From a virus, in IMG/VR virus record IMGVR_UViG_3300027730_000009, positions 1 through 64,000 of that record: 64,000 bases of DNA; one strand, given 5' to 3'. Below the pieces are notes generated by a model. It searched no databases and was not told the DNA's origin. It saw only the letters and a list, made by a program, of their open reading frames with translations. Of this stretch, positions 1 to 7,647 are shown piece by piece. The position numbers were made by a program, and so were the translations under genes. Positions within the stretch are counted from its first letter, which is position 1. Each line of letters opens with the position of its first letter.

Positions 1-858
1 CTTGTCAACCCAAATAGCAGGGGTAAAGAACTCTCCCTGACGACGACGAGTTGTGTCTTCAACAATACGGTCAACAACTGCCGCCAACTTGTGTTTTTGG
101 CTTGGAGTGTATGAAGAGGAAAAGTGACCAAAGAACGAGGTAAAACCGTCACGGGAAGAGATAGGAATCTCACCGAAGGATTTAGTTACAACCATCTTAC
201 GTTTGGAAACTGGATGAAGGTAGTTATCCTCGTTGTTTACAAGAAGCTGAACAAACAAGTTAGCCCGTTCGTTCGTTGATAGTTTGTTTTTACCCAAAAC
301 CTTTTCATCAAAGTAACGGAATACTTCAGTGATATTCTTGTCAGTGACCAACACCTTACGTTGAACTTTGTCTGTCAAATCCTTAACCTTCTCAACACAA
401 TCCATAAAATTGTCAGAGTTAAATACAAAGGGTTTAATGTTTTCGTCTTGTATCAATTTCAAAACAAGTTCCGTGATTGTGTGGGCTTGGGAAGGTGCGG
501 TAGACCAATTCAAATCCATGTCCAAATAATCAATCACGTCGTTGACATGAAGTGCAGTACATTCGTTTCGGTCCGCAACAAAAATGGTTGACGGAGGAAC
601 CATTCCCTTATCATAGAACTTCTTAATGTAGAAGATTGATTGAGCCAGCACCTTAGCCAAGTCAGCTTTGTTGTACAGATTCAAGTCATCCTTGAATTCC
701 ATAAGGACTCGAACTCCATCGTTCTTAGACACACCGAATCCATCACAACCAAAAGGTGATGTAATTTGCATGTCCTTGAACTTCTTCAAGAAGTTGTGAC
801 GGTAAAGGTTCTCTACATCCTTTTCGTTAATCGCCGAGGCTAAGTTATCAGGTCCCAT
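1..858 (-). CDS. N6-adenine DNA methylase-like protein, amino-terminal part (runs off left edge)
   Basis: The reading frame is open from an ATG at 858 to the window edge (286 codons). Near residues 271-280 it carries RRRQGEFFTP, the G-x-FFTP signature that sits just before SAM motif I in HsdM and type IIG N6-adenine methylases; the catalytic NPPY part lies outside the window. The first 270 residues are not catalytic methylase sequence. MEFKDD around residues 53-58 has the E-x-K spacing of a PD-(D/E)XK nuclease, so a fused type IIG restriction-modification enzyme is possible (inference). A host-type promoter lies 28 bases upstream. Host DNA modification or protection of phage DNA is the likely role. 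Confidence 0.7.
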   Translation of the reverse strand, partial: MGPDNLASAINEKDVENLYRHNFLKKFKDMQITSPFGCDGFGVSKNDGVRVLMEFKDDLNLYNKADLAKVLAQSIFYIKKFYDKGMVPPSTIFVADRNECTALHVNDVIDYLDMDLNWSTAPSQAHTITELVLKLIQDENIKPFVFNSDNFMDCVEKVKDLTDKVQRKVLVTDKNITEVFRYFDEKVLGKNKLSTNERANLFVQLLVNNEDNYLHPVSKRKMVVTKSFGEIPISSRDGFTSFFGHFSSSYTPSQKHKLAAVVDRIVEDTTRRRQGEFFTPAIWVDK

Positions 859-885
859 GTTTTTTGTTTTTGTGGTTCAACACTT

Positions 886-918
886 CAAAGATAAATACAA
901 AACTTTGAATCTGCCAAA
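886..918 (-). promoter_or_regulatory. Bacteroidota-type promoter for the methylase gene
   Basis: On the minus strand TTTG (918-915), 21 bases, then TATCTTTG (893-886), matching the known TTTG/TAnnTTTG consensus. The ATG is 27 bases downstream of the -7 box, behind an A-rich leader. Confidence 0.75.
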
Positions 919-935
919 TATTTTGAAAAAAAAAT

Positions 936-957
936 ACCCCCACTTTTGGTGAGGGTT
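936..957 (-). terminator. Intrinsic terminator after the DUF262 gene
   Basis: Minus-strand hairpin CCCTCAC/GTGGGGG with an AAAA loop, followed by a run of T. It is just past the stop of the DUF262 gene and upstream of the methylase promoter. Near copies of this CCCCCAC-type hairpin end several other units here. Confidence 0.75.
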
Positions 958-966
958 TAAAAAAGG

Positions 967-2247
967 TTAAAAGACCTTATTTGATTTTTTTAGGTTGTCC
1001 TTTTTCCGAAGTAATTGACCATTTTCTACGGTGGTTTGTCCCCCTTTAGAGTAAGGTTTGATGTGGTCCGCGTGGTATTCTTTTCCGTTAAGTGCTTGAA
1101 GGACTGAAATCTTTTCACTAGTCCCGTCCAACTTATTAACCACACCGTTGGTCTTAACGAACATCTCAATTTTTTCATCCTCGGTGTAAACTCGGTTACG
1201 GTCTAAACTGATGAAGTAATCTCCCACAAATGGTAACATGTCACTATAGATACGGGAGTATTTTTTCGACAAGTCTTTTGAGTAACGCTGCCAATCATTC
1301 CAATTCACAGCACGAGTAACATCGGCAACCTCGAATTTTTCGATAATCCGTGTCTCCTCTAATTCCACATATTTTTTTGCAAAGTCCTCAATTACCTCAA
1401 AGTTTAGTTTATACCCATGCTCACGATACATTTCAGTGAGATAAATGAAAAGGTTTAACGAGAAAGTCTTCTTTACTTTATACTTACCATCTAAAATAAT
1501 GGTAATAACTTTAGACCACAAGAAAATCGCAATCTCGAATTGGTCCTTGTGGTCAATATGGTTTCGAAGGTACAGCGCATCGAGTAAGTCTTGTTTCAAC
1601 CCATCGGGATTGGTTTGATGGTAAGCCAAGTAATAACCTAAAGTTTCATCTACCTTTCGGGTACGCATTTCCTTTATGGTCAAGAATTCACCGAAAATTG
1701 GTGAGTATTGGTTGGTTAGGTGTCGAACATATTGGGCAATGGGACCAGGTAATACATTACGCTTGTCTGCTTTATTCCAAGGTACTCCCATGTTTACCTT
1801 ACCCGCCATTTCATGCATTTCAAAGAATGTCAAGTTCATATAAACCGAAAGCTGAATTTCATGTTGGAAAAAAGTTTTAAGTTCATCACTCATGTTTTTA
1901 AACATGCCGCATTGCATCTCATACCTCTCATTGAGGTACTTAGTACGGTTACCACCATCTATTGAAATATATTGTTTACCCTCCTCAAAGTATTCTTTGA
2001 AGACTTGGTAGTCCTCCATGTTATTTGTGTGTTTTGCATGGTTCATTGCCGTTTCAATGTCAGCTAGAATGATTGGTGTAGGAGTCATGTTACGAAGGAT
2101 TGCTTCATAATACCCATCTTTGTTTTTTTTACCCCAAACAAAATCTCGTTGGATTGAAGGAAGGAATAGTGTGGTGTCTTCTGAATAGTTCTCCACAAAA
2201 TTTCGTACTGAAGTAGTACTATTTTTGATGTAAATACGGTTGGTCAT
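967..2247 (-). CDS. DUF262 (GmrSD/ParB-like) protein with carboxy-terminal HNH nuclease
   Basis: 426 residues. The amino-terminal part has the DUF262 signatures IQRDFVWG (near residue 33) and SIDGGNRTKYL (near 95, the family's IDGQQR element). The carboxy end is an HNH motif, HADHIKPYSKGG (392-403), followed by conserved Asn and Lys residues. In GmrSD-type enzymes the DUF262 part binds or hydrolyses NTP and the nuclease part cuts modified DNA. Lying between a DNA methylase and a PD-(D/E)XK-like gene, it could attack host or competitor DNA while phage DNA is modified (inference). The central 200 residues are not recognised. Confidence 0.75.
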   Translation of the reverse strand: MTNRIYIKNSTTSVRNFVENYSEDTTLFLPSIQRDFVWGKKNKDGYYEAILRNMTPTPIILADIETAMNHAKHTNNMEDYQVFKEYFEEGKQYISIDGGNRTKYLNERYEMQCGMFKNMSDELKTFFQHEIQLSVYMNLTFFEMHEMAGKVNMGVPWNKADKRNVLPGPIAQYVRHLTNQYSPIFGEFLTIKEMRTRKVDETLGYYLAYHQTNPDGLKQDLLDALYLRNHIDHKDQFEIAIFLWSKVITIILDGKYKVKKTFSLNLFIYLTEMYREHGYKLNFEVIEDFAKKYVELEETRIIEKFEVADVTRAVNWNDWQRYSKDLSKKYSRIYSDMLPFVGDYFISLDRNRVYTEDEKIEMFVKTNGVVNKLDGTSEKISVLQALNGKEYHADHIKPYSKGGQTTVENGQLLRKKDNLKKSNKVF

Positions 2248-2275
2248 GATTTAGTGGTTTATGTTAAACTTGAGT

Positions 2276-2307
2276 CAAAGTAAAGGCAAAGAAATAACAC
2301 TGCCAAA
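2276..2307 (-). promoter_or_regulatory. Bacteroidota-type promoter for the DUF262 gene
   Basis: Minus strand: TTTG (2307-2304), 20 bases, TTACTTTG (2283-2276). The -7 box has one mismatch to TAnnTTTG. The ATG at 2247 is 28 bases downstream. Confidence 0.55.
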
Positions 2308-2312
2308 TAATC

Positions 2313-2804
2313 CTAAAATAAATTTATTCTAACTAAGAATTTATCACGGAACTTTATCTTAGGAATCAAGTATCCCGAGGAATTGGAACCTGGGTCTCCC
2401 CCGACACCAACCCTAAAGTTGTTCTCATCAATTAACTTCTTGAGGTCTTGGACTTTTATCATCCATAACTCACCCAAGAACTTGAAATAGTATACAAACC
2501 AATCGGCCTCAGTGACCTTAATACCTGAGTTTTTCCCACGACAAGAAAACTCAATAAATATGTTACCAGTATCCCTACCTTTGATTACTTTATCATTCAC
2601 CTTACTTGGTGGAATACAATAGACATCAGTCTTGGATTCAAAAGTTTGAACACCCGAGTTTTCAAAATCGATTTTAAAATCCCATGTATAGTCTTTCTTC
2701 TTCTCAAGTAAAGTTCCCTTCCAACCTTTGGTTAGAAAATCTATGATGTAATCCTCACCGGCTTCACCCTCGATAATATCTTTACGAAATGAATATTCAG
2801 CCAT
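2313..2804 (-). CDS. PD-(D/E)XK-like nuclease candidate
   Basis: 163 residues from the ATG at 2804; a TTG one codon earlier is less likely, because TGATG overlaps the stop of the upstream gene. WDFKIDF (41-47) followed by TFESKTDVY (54-62) places D42, E56 and K58 as in the PD-(D/E)XK core, and E12/E16 could supply the helix-A acid. The rest (a GNIFIEFSCRG strand, then ADWFVYYF) fits the alternating beta/alpha fold of small phage Holliday-junction or restriction-like nucleases. Assignment is by motif only. It is the last gene of an operon that starts near 3883. Confidence 0.5.
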   Translation of the reverse strand: MAEYSFRKDIIEGEAGEDYIIDFLTKGWKGTLLEKKKDYTWDFKIDFENSGVQTFESKTDVYCIPPSKVNDKVIKGRDTGNIFIEFSCRGKNSGIKVTEADWFVYYFKFLGELWMIKVQDLKKLIDENNFRVGVGGDPGSNSSGYLIPKIKFRDKFLVRINLF

Positions 2805-3121
2805 CAATATTTTTGGATTTGTGAGATTATCTTTTCCCTGAGTGTTAAGTCCTTCACTTCGTGTAAAATCTCCTCTAAAAGAGTCTGTATGTGTTTCTTA
2901 CCCCGTTCTTTGGACCTCTTACGGGAATTAATCTCAACTAAGTACAGATGATAAGCGATTTCATCAATCTCTTTGAGTTTATCATAATACTTTTCTAATC
3001 TCGAATCCAACTTTCTATGTCGGGAAATGTCCAAGACCGTTGGTATGGCTTTATGGAGCTCATCCAATCTACCTCGTAGGTATTGAATCTCTCCGTATTT
3101 TTGAATTTGTTGTTCTGTCAT
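2804..3121 (-). CDS. Hypothetical helical protein
   Basis: 105 residues, highly charged, predicted almost entirely helical with coiled-coil heptads (LRGRLDELHKAI, LDSRLEKYYDKLKEIDE). No family recognised. Its stop overlaps the ATG of the PD-(D/E)XK-like gene by one base, and it starts one base after the stop of the preceding gene, so the three are probably translated together. Confidence 0.65.
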   Translation of the reverse strand: MTEQQIQKYGEIQYLRGRLDELHKAIPTVLDISRHRKLDSRLEKYYDKLKEIDEIAYHLYLVEINSRKRSKERGKKHIQTLLEEILHEVKDLTLREKIISQIQKY

Positions 3122-3122
3122 A

Positions 3123-3446
3123 TTACATGTTGTTTAGAACGGCCCGTAACATATCGATTGATGTTTTATCTGCCACGGACTTTTTGGGTTTACTCTGAAG
3201 TTGTCGAAGAGCTCCCTCAATTTCTTCTCTTTCAGTCAAAACTACATTACCACTACGATGTCCACCCCTTTTTAATGGCGGTGAACTCGGAGTTTCAGGG
3301 GTATAATCCATCCTTGTTTCTACCTTGCGAGGTCTGTCAGCAATCTGAAAAACCTCAGGGTGATAAATCATCTGATAAATGCGAGCAGCAGTCATGGGGT
3401 TCTTAGTGACCCGATGGATGAGGAAGTATCGTATGAGTTTGAACAT
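3123..3446 (-). CDS. Hypothetical protein
   Basis: 107 residues from the ATG at 3446. A TTG at 3464 in the same frame lies inside the promoter and is rejected. The first 15 residues (MFKLIRYFLIHRVTK) are basic and hydrophobic; the middle is Pro/Arg rich (PETPSSPPLKRGG); the end is helical. No family recognised. The promoter -7 box ends only four bases before the ATG, so the message would be nearly leaderless unless transcription reads in from the gene at 3470-3883. Confidence 0.6.
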   Translation of the reverse strand: MFKLIRYFLIHRVTKNPMTAARIYQMIYHPEVFQIADRPRKVETRMDYTPETPSSPPLKRGGHRSGNVVLTEREEIEGALRQLQSKPKKSVADKTSIDMLRAVLNNM

Positions 3447-3450
3447 ACGA

Positions 3451-3482
3451 CAAAGATATAACAAATTTCTTACTTGACCAAA
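3451..3482 (-). promoter_or_regulatory. Bacteroidota-type promoter inside the operon
   Basis: Minus strand: TTTG (3482-3479), 20 bases, TATCTTTG (3458-3451). It overlaps the end of the upstream gene and sits four bases from the ATG at 3446. Confidence 0.6.
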
Positions 3483-3883
3483 TGAGATATAATCTCCTTT
3501 ACTCCACTGACTTGTTCGTCCAAGGGGTACTCAACCAACATCTTCATCGGGTCGAGGTCCAAGTAATCTAAACTCCAAAGTATTTGATTGTACTTACCAT
3601 CGTATATCTTTTCCCAAAACTTGTCTTTGTAGGGTCTAACATCCCCCCTTTTAGTCACTGCAGTTCTTACCCAACTTTCAGGTGAAGAGTGCACCAAATT
3701 GTAAAGGGTGATAAGATGAGAGTAATCTTCCCCTGTGAATTCTTTGTAAGTGGGTGAATCAGGGTCACCATCGATTGCGGGAGTGATAAAAACTACACCC
3801 TCATTCAAGAGTTTTTCAATGTCGAAAGGAAGTCTTTCTTTTACTTCATCCCTACCTTCTTGATAATCATAGACCAAATCCAT
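3470..3883 (-). CDS. Hypothetical acidic protein
   Basis: 137 residues, acidic at the amino end (MDLVYDYQEGRDEVKERL), with aromatic patches (SWVRTAV, FWEKIYDG). No family recognised. It starts divergently from the tagged gene at 3917, with overlapping TATTTATA-type elements between them. Confidence 0.65.
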   Translation of the reverse strand: MDLVYDYQEGRDEVKERLPFDIEKLLNEGVVFITPAIDGDPDSPTYKEFTGEDYSHLITLYNLVHSSPESWVRTAVTKRGDVRPYKDKFWEKIYDGKYNQILWSLDYLDLDPMKMLVEYPLDEQVSGVKEIISHLVK

Positions 3884-3886
3884 ATT

Positions 3887-3900
3887 TATAAATATTTATC
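3887..3900. promoter_or_regulatory. Two back-to-back TATTTATA elements
   Basis: The minus strand reads TATTTATA (3894-3887) three bases before the ATG at 3883; the plus strand reads TATTTATC (3893-3900) sixteen bases before the ATG at 3917. This is a divergent pair of the putative late element. Confidence 0.45.
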
Positions 3901-3916
3901 ATAAAAGTAAAAACTT

Positions 3917-4312
3917 ATGAAACTCATCATTACCGAGTCACAATACAGAACAATTCACGAACAATTTAACTCTGCAGATGAAAACAATATCGTTGGGGAC
4001 CCATCAGAGAACACTTTAATGTTTGCCGATTTTCTTCTTAAACAAGATATTGTTGAGATTGGTAGAATGTTGGTTCTTGGAGATGAAATTGAAGTTTATG
4101 GATTTCAAAACCGAAAGTTTGAGTACTTTTTAGACAACTCAATGACTTTTAATGTTCACACAATTAATGGTGACGTTCATGTAAATGTTACAGCAAACGA
4201 TAATGATGATGAAGGGGATGATGAAATGAGAGACGAAGTTTTTCTTTACATCCAAGAGTTAGCAAGTCAATACCCATTTGTTAATTGGTATTTTGATGGT
4301 GCAAGACTTTAA
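3917..4312 (+). CDS. Tagged protein (tag type A), function unknown
   Basis: 131 residues. It begins MKLIITESQYRTIHEQ, nearly the same layout as the proteins at 4832 and 7039: M-K-[IL]-[IV]-x-x-E-S-Q-aromatic/L-x-x-[IL]-x-E. The segment ends I-H-E, matching the [IL]-x-E rule of T4-type prohead proteases. The remainder is very acidic (NDNDDEGDDEMRDE near 103-116) with no family recognised. It is convergent with the tagged ParB-like gene at 4309. Inferred role: internal head protein delivered with the DNA. Confidence 0.65.
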   Translation: MKLIITESQYRTIHEQFNSADENNIVGDPSENTLMFADFLLKQDIVEIGRMLVLGDEIEVYGFQNRKFEYFLDNSMTFNVHTINGDVHVNVTANDNDDEGDDEMRDEVFLYIQELASQYPFVNWYFDGARL

Positions 4313-4830
4313 TCTTCTTTTGAATATTCTGCAGTTCCGTCAGGGGTAACAAAGTAATTTCTAAGAAACTCCATATCATTTCGAACCTTATCTAACGACG
4401 AAACAATTTCTCCGTTTTCATCGGCTAAAAGTATATTTTCGTATTCTACAATTCTGGCTGGAATCTCTAACTTGTTTGCCTTTTCATAAGAAAATTTTCT
4501 ATGGTGTCCATCCATAATTAGGAAAACATCTTCGTTTTCAGGATGTTGAATAACCATAATAGGTTCTAATTCATCTCCCTTACTCAATTTTTTAATCATA
4601 TCCTGAACATTTTCATTTGACATAAGATAATCCTCATCTTTGAAAATCTCATTTTCCTTTACCATCCCTAAGGGAATGTAATAAGTCTCTGATGTTGGAA
4701 TCTCTTCACCATATTCCACGCCCATTCCTTTGGGGTAAACCATAATGAATGTGTCCAAGTTTTTTTTGTCTTGTTCAGAAATGAGTCCCATGACTTCTTT
4801 GATTCTTTTAATCTCTTCTTTTAAAATCAT
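4309..4830 (-). CDS. Tagged ParB-like domain protein (tag type B)
   Basis: 173 residues. The first 20, MILKEEIKRIKEVMGLISEQ, form tag type B and end I-S-E. Residues 50-130 look like a ParB/Srx-fold domain: a YIPLGMVKEN strand, LEPIMVIQHP, then MDGHHRKFSYEKANK (106-120), where ParB proteins have the G-x-R-R/H-R motif. ParB-like domains bind CTP/ATP or act as nucleases; the activity here is unknown. It follows the tagged gene at 4832 with one base between them, so the pair form one unit. Confidence 0.65.
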   Translation of the reverse strand: MILKEEIKRIKEVMGLISEQDKKNLDTFIMVYPKGMGVEYGEEIPTSETYYIPLGMVKENEIFKDEDYLMSNENVQDMIKKLSKGDELEPIMVIQHPENEDVFLIMDGHHRKFSYEKANKLEIPARIVEYENILLADENGEIVSSLDKVRNDMEFLRNYFVTPDGTAEYSKED

Positions 4831-4831
4831 A

Positions 4832-5341
4832 TCAAAATGGATTTCGCAAACCCCTTTTTATCATTTCTGAATTTTCAGGGTTAAATTTTTTATCGGCGTA
4901 TGTTATAAAAATTTTCATTGCTTGTTCGATTTGAGGAAGATAACCTAAATTGTCCGCAAAATTAAGAAAACTCCGTGAAGGAATAAAATGGTCAGAATCA
5001 TCATAAACTAAAATCTTTTCAATGTTTCTCGCATTTTCAATTGAAGTTGGACGATTCACATAAAATGCAAATTTTTCATTACCCAAGGTTTCCATTACTT
5101 CAGGATTTTTCACAATTAATATCCCCAGACTACCCATGTCATAATGTCTTTCAAACATATCGGGGTCTTTTTCAGTTACACACCATTTTGTTTTAGCACC
5201 ATATTTACAAGTCGCATTGTGAGTTAAAGGTACTACCAAAAGAAAATCATCGGTTTCCATGAGTTTCACTCTTTCCTCATCTCCGATTTTATATTTTTCC
5301 AATAAAATATTAAATTGACTTTCCTTCAATACTATTTTCAT
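4832..5341 (-). CDS. Tagged protein (type A) with C-x-YG...TxWC motif
   Basis: 169 residues. Tag MKIVLKESQFNILLEK ends L-L-E. Residues 45-55 read CKYGAKTKWCV, followed by F-x-x-H-Y-x-x-G-x-L-x-I-L-I; the same order occurs in the tagged proteins at 16391 and 55561. I do not know a biochemical activity for this motif, but the invariant Cys, Trp-Cys and Gly suggest an enzyme or metal site. It is preceded by a TATTTATA element four bases before the ATG and followed by the ParB-like gene. Confidence 0.65.
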   Translation of the reverse strand: MKIVLKESQFNILLEKYKIGDEERVKLMETDDFLLVVPLTHNATCKYGAKTKWCVTEKDPDMFERHYDMGSLGILIVKNPEVMETLGNEKFAFYVNRPTSIENARNIEKILVYDDSDHFIPSRSFLNFADNLGYLPQIEQAMKIFITYADKKFNPENSEMIKRGLRNPF

Positions 5342-5345
5342 AATC

Positions 5346-5353
5346 TATAAATA
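5346..5353 (-). promoter_or_regulatory. TATTTATA element
   Basis: Minus strand TATTTATA four bases before the ATG at 5341, heading the two-gene tagged operon. Confidence 0.4.
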
Positions 5354-5370
5354 TCATTGTAAATAAAAAA

Positions 5371-5392
5371 TCCCCACCACAAGGGTGAGGGC
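5371..5392 (-). terminator. Intrinsic terminator
   Basis: Minus strand CCCTCACC/GGTGGGG hairpin followed by ATTTTTTATTT, 20-40 bases after the stop of the gene at 5415. Confidence 0.65.
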
Positions 5393-5414
5393 TTATTTCC
5401 ATAAGGGATAACCC

Positions 5415-5963
5415 TTACAGAGCGTCAAACCACTTGACCAAAGCCTCAGCACTTGTGTTGTCAAGTAAGTTGTAACGATGAAGTTTCTTCATCGATTCTG
5501 AGTTACGACCAACCGTCAGTGACAGTTCGACATTGTGATTGTCCATGTTCGAACGAGGTGTACCACTCATAGCACGAAGGGTGAAAGAATTAAGACGGTA
5601 CTTATCCAAGACAAAAAACTGTGGAGTGAAACGATTTGCGCTGTCAATAAGACAGAACAAGTAGTTAGTGTGACGACCCCAAGGACGAATGTGACGGATT
5701 GAGTAGGTCTTGCTCGAACGAGAAAGGTAAGTAACTTTGGTCTCGTAGAAACGATTACCTTTTACCATGTCACCACGTTCTTCTGACGCATTTACTGTAG
5801 ACGCTCCGAGAGTCTGACGAATCTTCTCCTGAATACGGTCTCCGTACGCACTTGGGTTGAGTTTGACATAAGCCTCAGTGATTACACTGTTGAGGGTTTG
5901 GTTCATGTTCACAACCGCTTTGGTGGCGAACTTCTTTTCTGCTTGTTTGAGAAATTTAGACAT
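5415..5963 (-). CDS. Hypothetical protein, possible restriction-endonuclease-like fold
   Basis: 182 residues. The sequence GDMVKGNRFYETKVTYL (near 64-80) has a G-D...E-x-K arrangement, and the following S-x-x-Y-x-x-R-H-I-R-P-W and YLFCLID resemble the core of some restriction-endonuclease-like proteins. That reading is tentative. It has its own host-type promoter and terminator, so it is a single-gene unit, divergent from the SPOR gene. Confidence 0.5.
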   Translation of the reverse strand: MSKFLKQAEKKFATKAVVNMNQTLNSVITEAYVKLNPSAYGDRIQEKIRQTLGASTVNASEERGDMVKGNRFYETKVTYLSRSSKTYSIRHIRPWGRHTNYLFCLIDSANRFTPQFFVLDKYRLNSFTLRAMSGTPRSNMDNHNVELSLTVGRNSESMKKLHRYNLLDNTSAEALVKWFDAL

Positions 5964-6007
5964 AACATTTATGTTGTTGGTTTTTAGTTAGTGGTTCAAC
6001 AACACCA

Positions 6008-6040
6008 CAAATATAAAAACAAAAAATTGACACTACCAAA
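6008..6040 (-). promoter_or_regulatory. Bacteroidota-type promoter
   Basis: Minus strand: TTTG (6040-6037), 21 bases, TATATTTG (6015-6008), 45 bases before the ATG at 5963. Confidence 0.7.
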
Positions 6041-6086
6041 TTTTTTTTCTATTTTTTTATTAAATGACAAAAAAACTTTTCTTAAC

Positions 6087-6458
6087 ATGGAACCCGCAGG
6101 TAAATTAAAGGTAATCGGAGTCTTGGCTGTAGTGGTCATTCTCCTTATGATTGGTCGAAGTAAAGATGATGCGTCATTTGTAACCGAGTCTCAACCCTCA
6201 CACCACACCCTTAAAGAGAGACAACCCGAGCTTTCAACTCCAATGTATTATTTGGTGGTAGGTTCTTTTGCGGATATTGAAAACGCAAATACTTTTGGTC
6301 AGTCGGTAGAATCACTAAACTATCAGTTACACATTCTACCTCGTACCGACGGTTATGTCCGAGTAGGAATTTTTACCTCACCTCACAGAGATGTCGTAGT
6401 TGAATACCAAAAAATGTCTGAAGGTGATTTTCCAAAGTCTTGGATTACCTATCAATAA
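6087..6458 (+). CDS. Membrane-anchored SPOR-domain protein
   Basis: 123 residues from the ATG at 6087; an in-frame GTG at 5991 lies inside the divergent promoter and is rejected. One transmembrane helix (LKVIGVLAVVVILLMIG, about residues 8-24) is followed by a Ser/Pro/Glu linker and a SPOR domain (YYLVVGSFADIENA through VRVGIFTSPHRDV). SPOR domains bind denuded glycan strands at division sites, so this may help target or weaken host peptidoglycan. Confidence 0.75.
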   Translation: MEPAGKLKVIGVLAVVVILLMIGRSKDDASFVTESQPSHHTLKERQPELSTPMYYLVVGSFADIENANTFGQSVESLNYQLHILPRTDGYVRVGIFTSPHRDVVVEYQKMSEGDFPKSWITYQ

Positions 6459-6469
6459 AAAAAAATCAC

Positions 6470-6697
6470 TTAGTTTAAATCCTTGAATGGTTTTCCACCC
6501 CAACAAATTCGTATTACTTTTAAAGTTAACCAATGATGTTGCCCATCATACCACTCATGGTCATATGAGAAATCCCACCAACCAAAATAAATGGTCAGAT
6601 AGTCCAATCCTACTATTTTAGATAATTTTTGCCAGTGTCCACCAAATCTCTTGTGTTTCTTGTCGAAAACTTCAAAACCATTTTTAACTTTTTTCAT
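6470..6697 (-). CDS. Hypothetical aromatic-rich small protein
   Basis: 75 residues from the ATG at 6697; a TTG one codon earlier is less likely. Strikingly Trp/His/Tyr rich (YFGWWDFSYDHEWYDGQHHW near 38-57), with basic ends. No family recognised. Convergent with the SPOR gene. Confidence 0.55.
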   Translation of the reverse strand: MKKVKNGFEVFDKKHKRFGGHWQKLSKIVGLDYLTIYFGWWDFSYDHEWYDGQHHWLTLKVIRICWGGKPFKDLN

Positions 6698-6729
6698 CAA
6701 GTATTCTTTTGGACCTTTACAGAATTAAA

Positions 6730-6996
6730 TTAATCCTTAACCTCATCAAAAGTAACCGCCAAATTATTTAAGAGTTTAATTACAAACTCTAATCCATGTA
6801 CATCTTTAATTTCTTGGAACCGTGGAATAAAAATTCTTTCAAAATAATCAAGTTTTCTGATTGTACTTTTTTCTTCTTCAGATTTACCTAACATGTTAAA
6901 TCCAAAACTATTCATGTCCTTCATCGGTTCTTCTTTAATTACCTTCTCAATTAGGTTAACCAAATCGGTTTCAGAGATTCTAACTTTATTTCCCAT
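6730..6996 (-). CDS. Tagged small protein (tag type C)
   Basis: 88 residues. MGNKVRISETDLVNLIEKVI then KEE: the same pattern ([IV]-R-I-[ST]-E-x-x-L-x-x-[IL]-I-x-x-[VI]-I-K-E) begins the peptidoglycan-binding protein at 28367. The segment ends I-K-E. After the tag only about 65 residues remain, helical, with no known domain. Divergent from the tagged metallopeptidase at 7039. Confidence 0.6.
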   Translation of the reverse strand: MGNKVRISETDLVNLIEKVIKEEPMKDMNSFGFNMLGKSEEEKSTIRKLDYFERIFIPRFQEIKDVHGLEFVIKLLNNLAVTFDEVKD

Positions 6997-7001
6997 AATA
7001 C

Positions 7002-7009
7002 AATAAATA
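7002..7009 (-). promoter_or_regulatory. TATTTATT element
   Basis: Minus strand TATTTATT five bases before the ATG at 6996; variant of the putative late element. Confidence 0.35.
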
Positions 7010-7025
7010 TACTTTTAACAATAAC

Positions 7026-7033
7026 TATTTATA
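7026..7033 (+). promoter_or_regulatory. TATTTATA element
   Basis: Plus strand TATTTATA five bases before the ATG at 7039. Confidence 0.4.
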
Positions 7034-7038
7034 AAACA

Positions 7039-7647
7039 ATGAAAATTATTGTAAATGAATCTCAACTTAAGTTGCTAACAGAACAAATTGAAGGGTTAGA
7101 TGAGTTTAAATTAAAAAGTTTTGCGTCTTACCCCGAAATAATTGAGTTTTGGGATGTTATTGAAAATCATATACAAAAATCAGGTGTAAAAAAAATTGAA
7201 TTGGGTAAACTGCGAATGGGTATTGCAGTTGCACTAATTAATGGTATTATTTTTAGTGAGAATGTTTTTAAACAACCACTACCTTTGTTCTTATTTTCTG
7301 TATTTCATGAATTTGCCCACCAATATCAATTTAAAAAATATGGTAAAGAAAAAATGTTGAAACTTTACACAAATGAAATGTCCATTGGAGAAGCCGCAAA
7401 ATTGATGAAAGAAATTGAATTGGTTGCAGATGAATTTGCAACAAGAAAATTAAGAGAATTACAAAAAAATGGTTTTTTAAAAAATATTATCATACCAAAT
7501 GGTTTTTACAAACAAATGCCCCTCTCAACATTTGAGAAAACTATAGAATACTTAAAATCCCAAATTAAAGACTTGAAACTCACTTCACCTGATGAAATCA
7601 GTAATGTGTTTTATAATTGGTTAAAACTTGAAGTTCAGAATTCTTAG
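7039..7647 (+). CDS. Tagged zinc metallopeptidase (tag type A)
   Basis: 202 residues. Tag MKIIVNESQLKLLTEQ ends L-T-E. The body has H90-E-F-A-H94 in a helix followed by E-L-V-A-D-E-F-A (127-134), the third zinc ligand region, as in gluzincin/M48- or IrrE-like peptidases. No signal peptide. With a packaging tag it could be delivered into the host to cut a host protein, or act during head maturation (inference). It is convergent with the secreted nuclease gene. Confidence 0.7.
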   Translation: MKIIVNESQLKLLTEQIEGLDEFKLKSFASYPEIIEFWDVIENHIQKSGVKKIELGKLRMGIAVALINGIIFSENVFKQPLPLFLFSVFHEFAHQYQFKKYGKEKMLKLYTNEMSIGEAAKLMKEIELVADEFATRKLRELQKNGFLKNIIIPNGFYKQMPLSTFEKTIEYLKSQIKDLKLTSPDEISNVFYNWLKLEVQNS

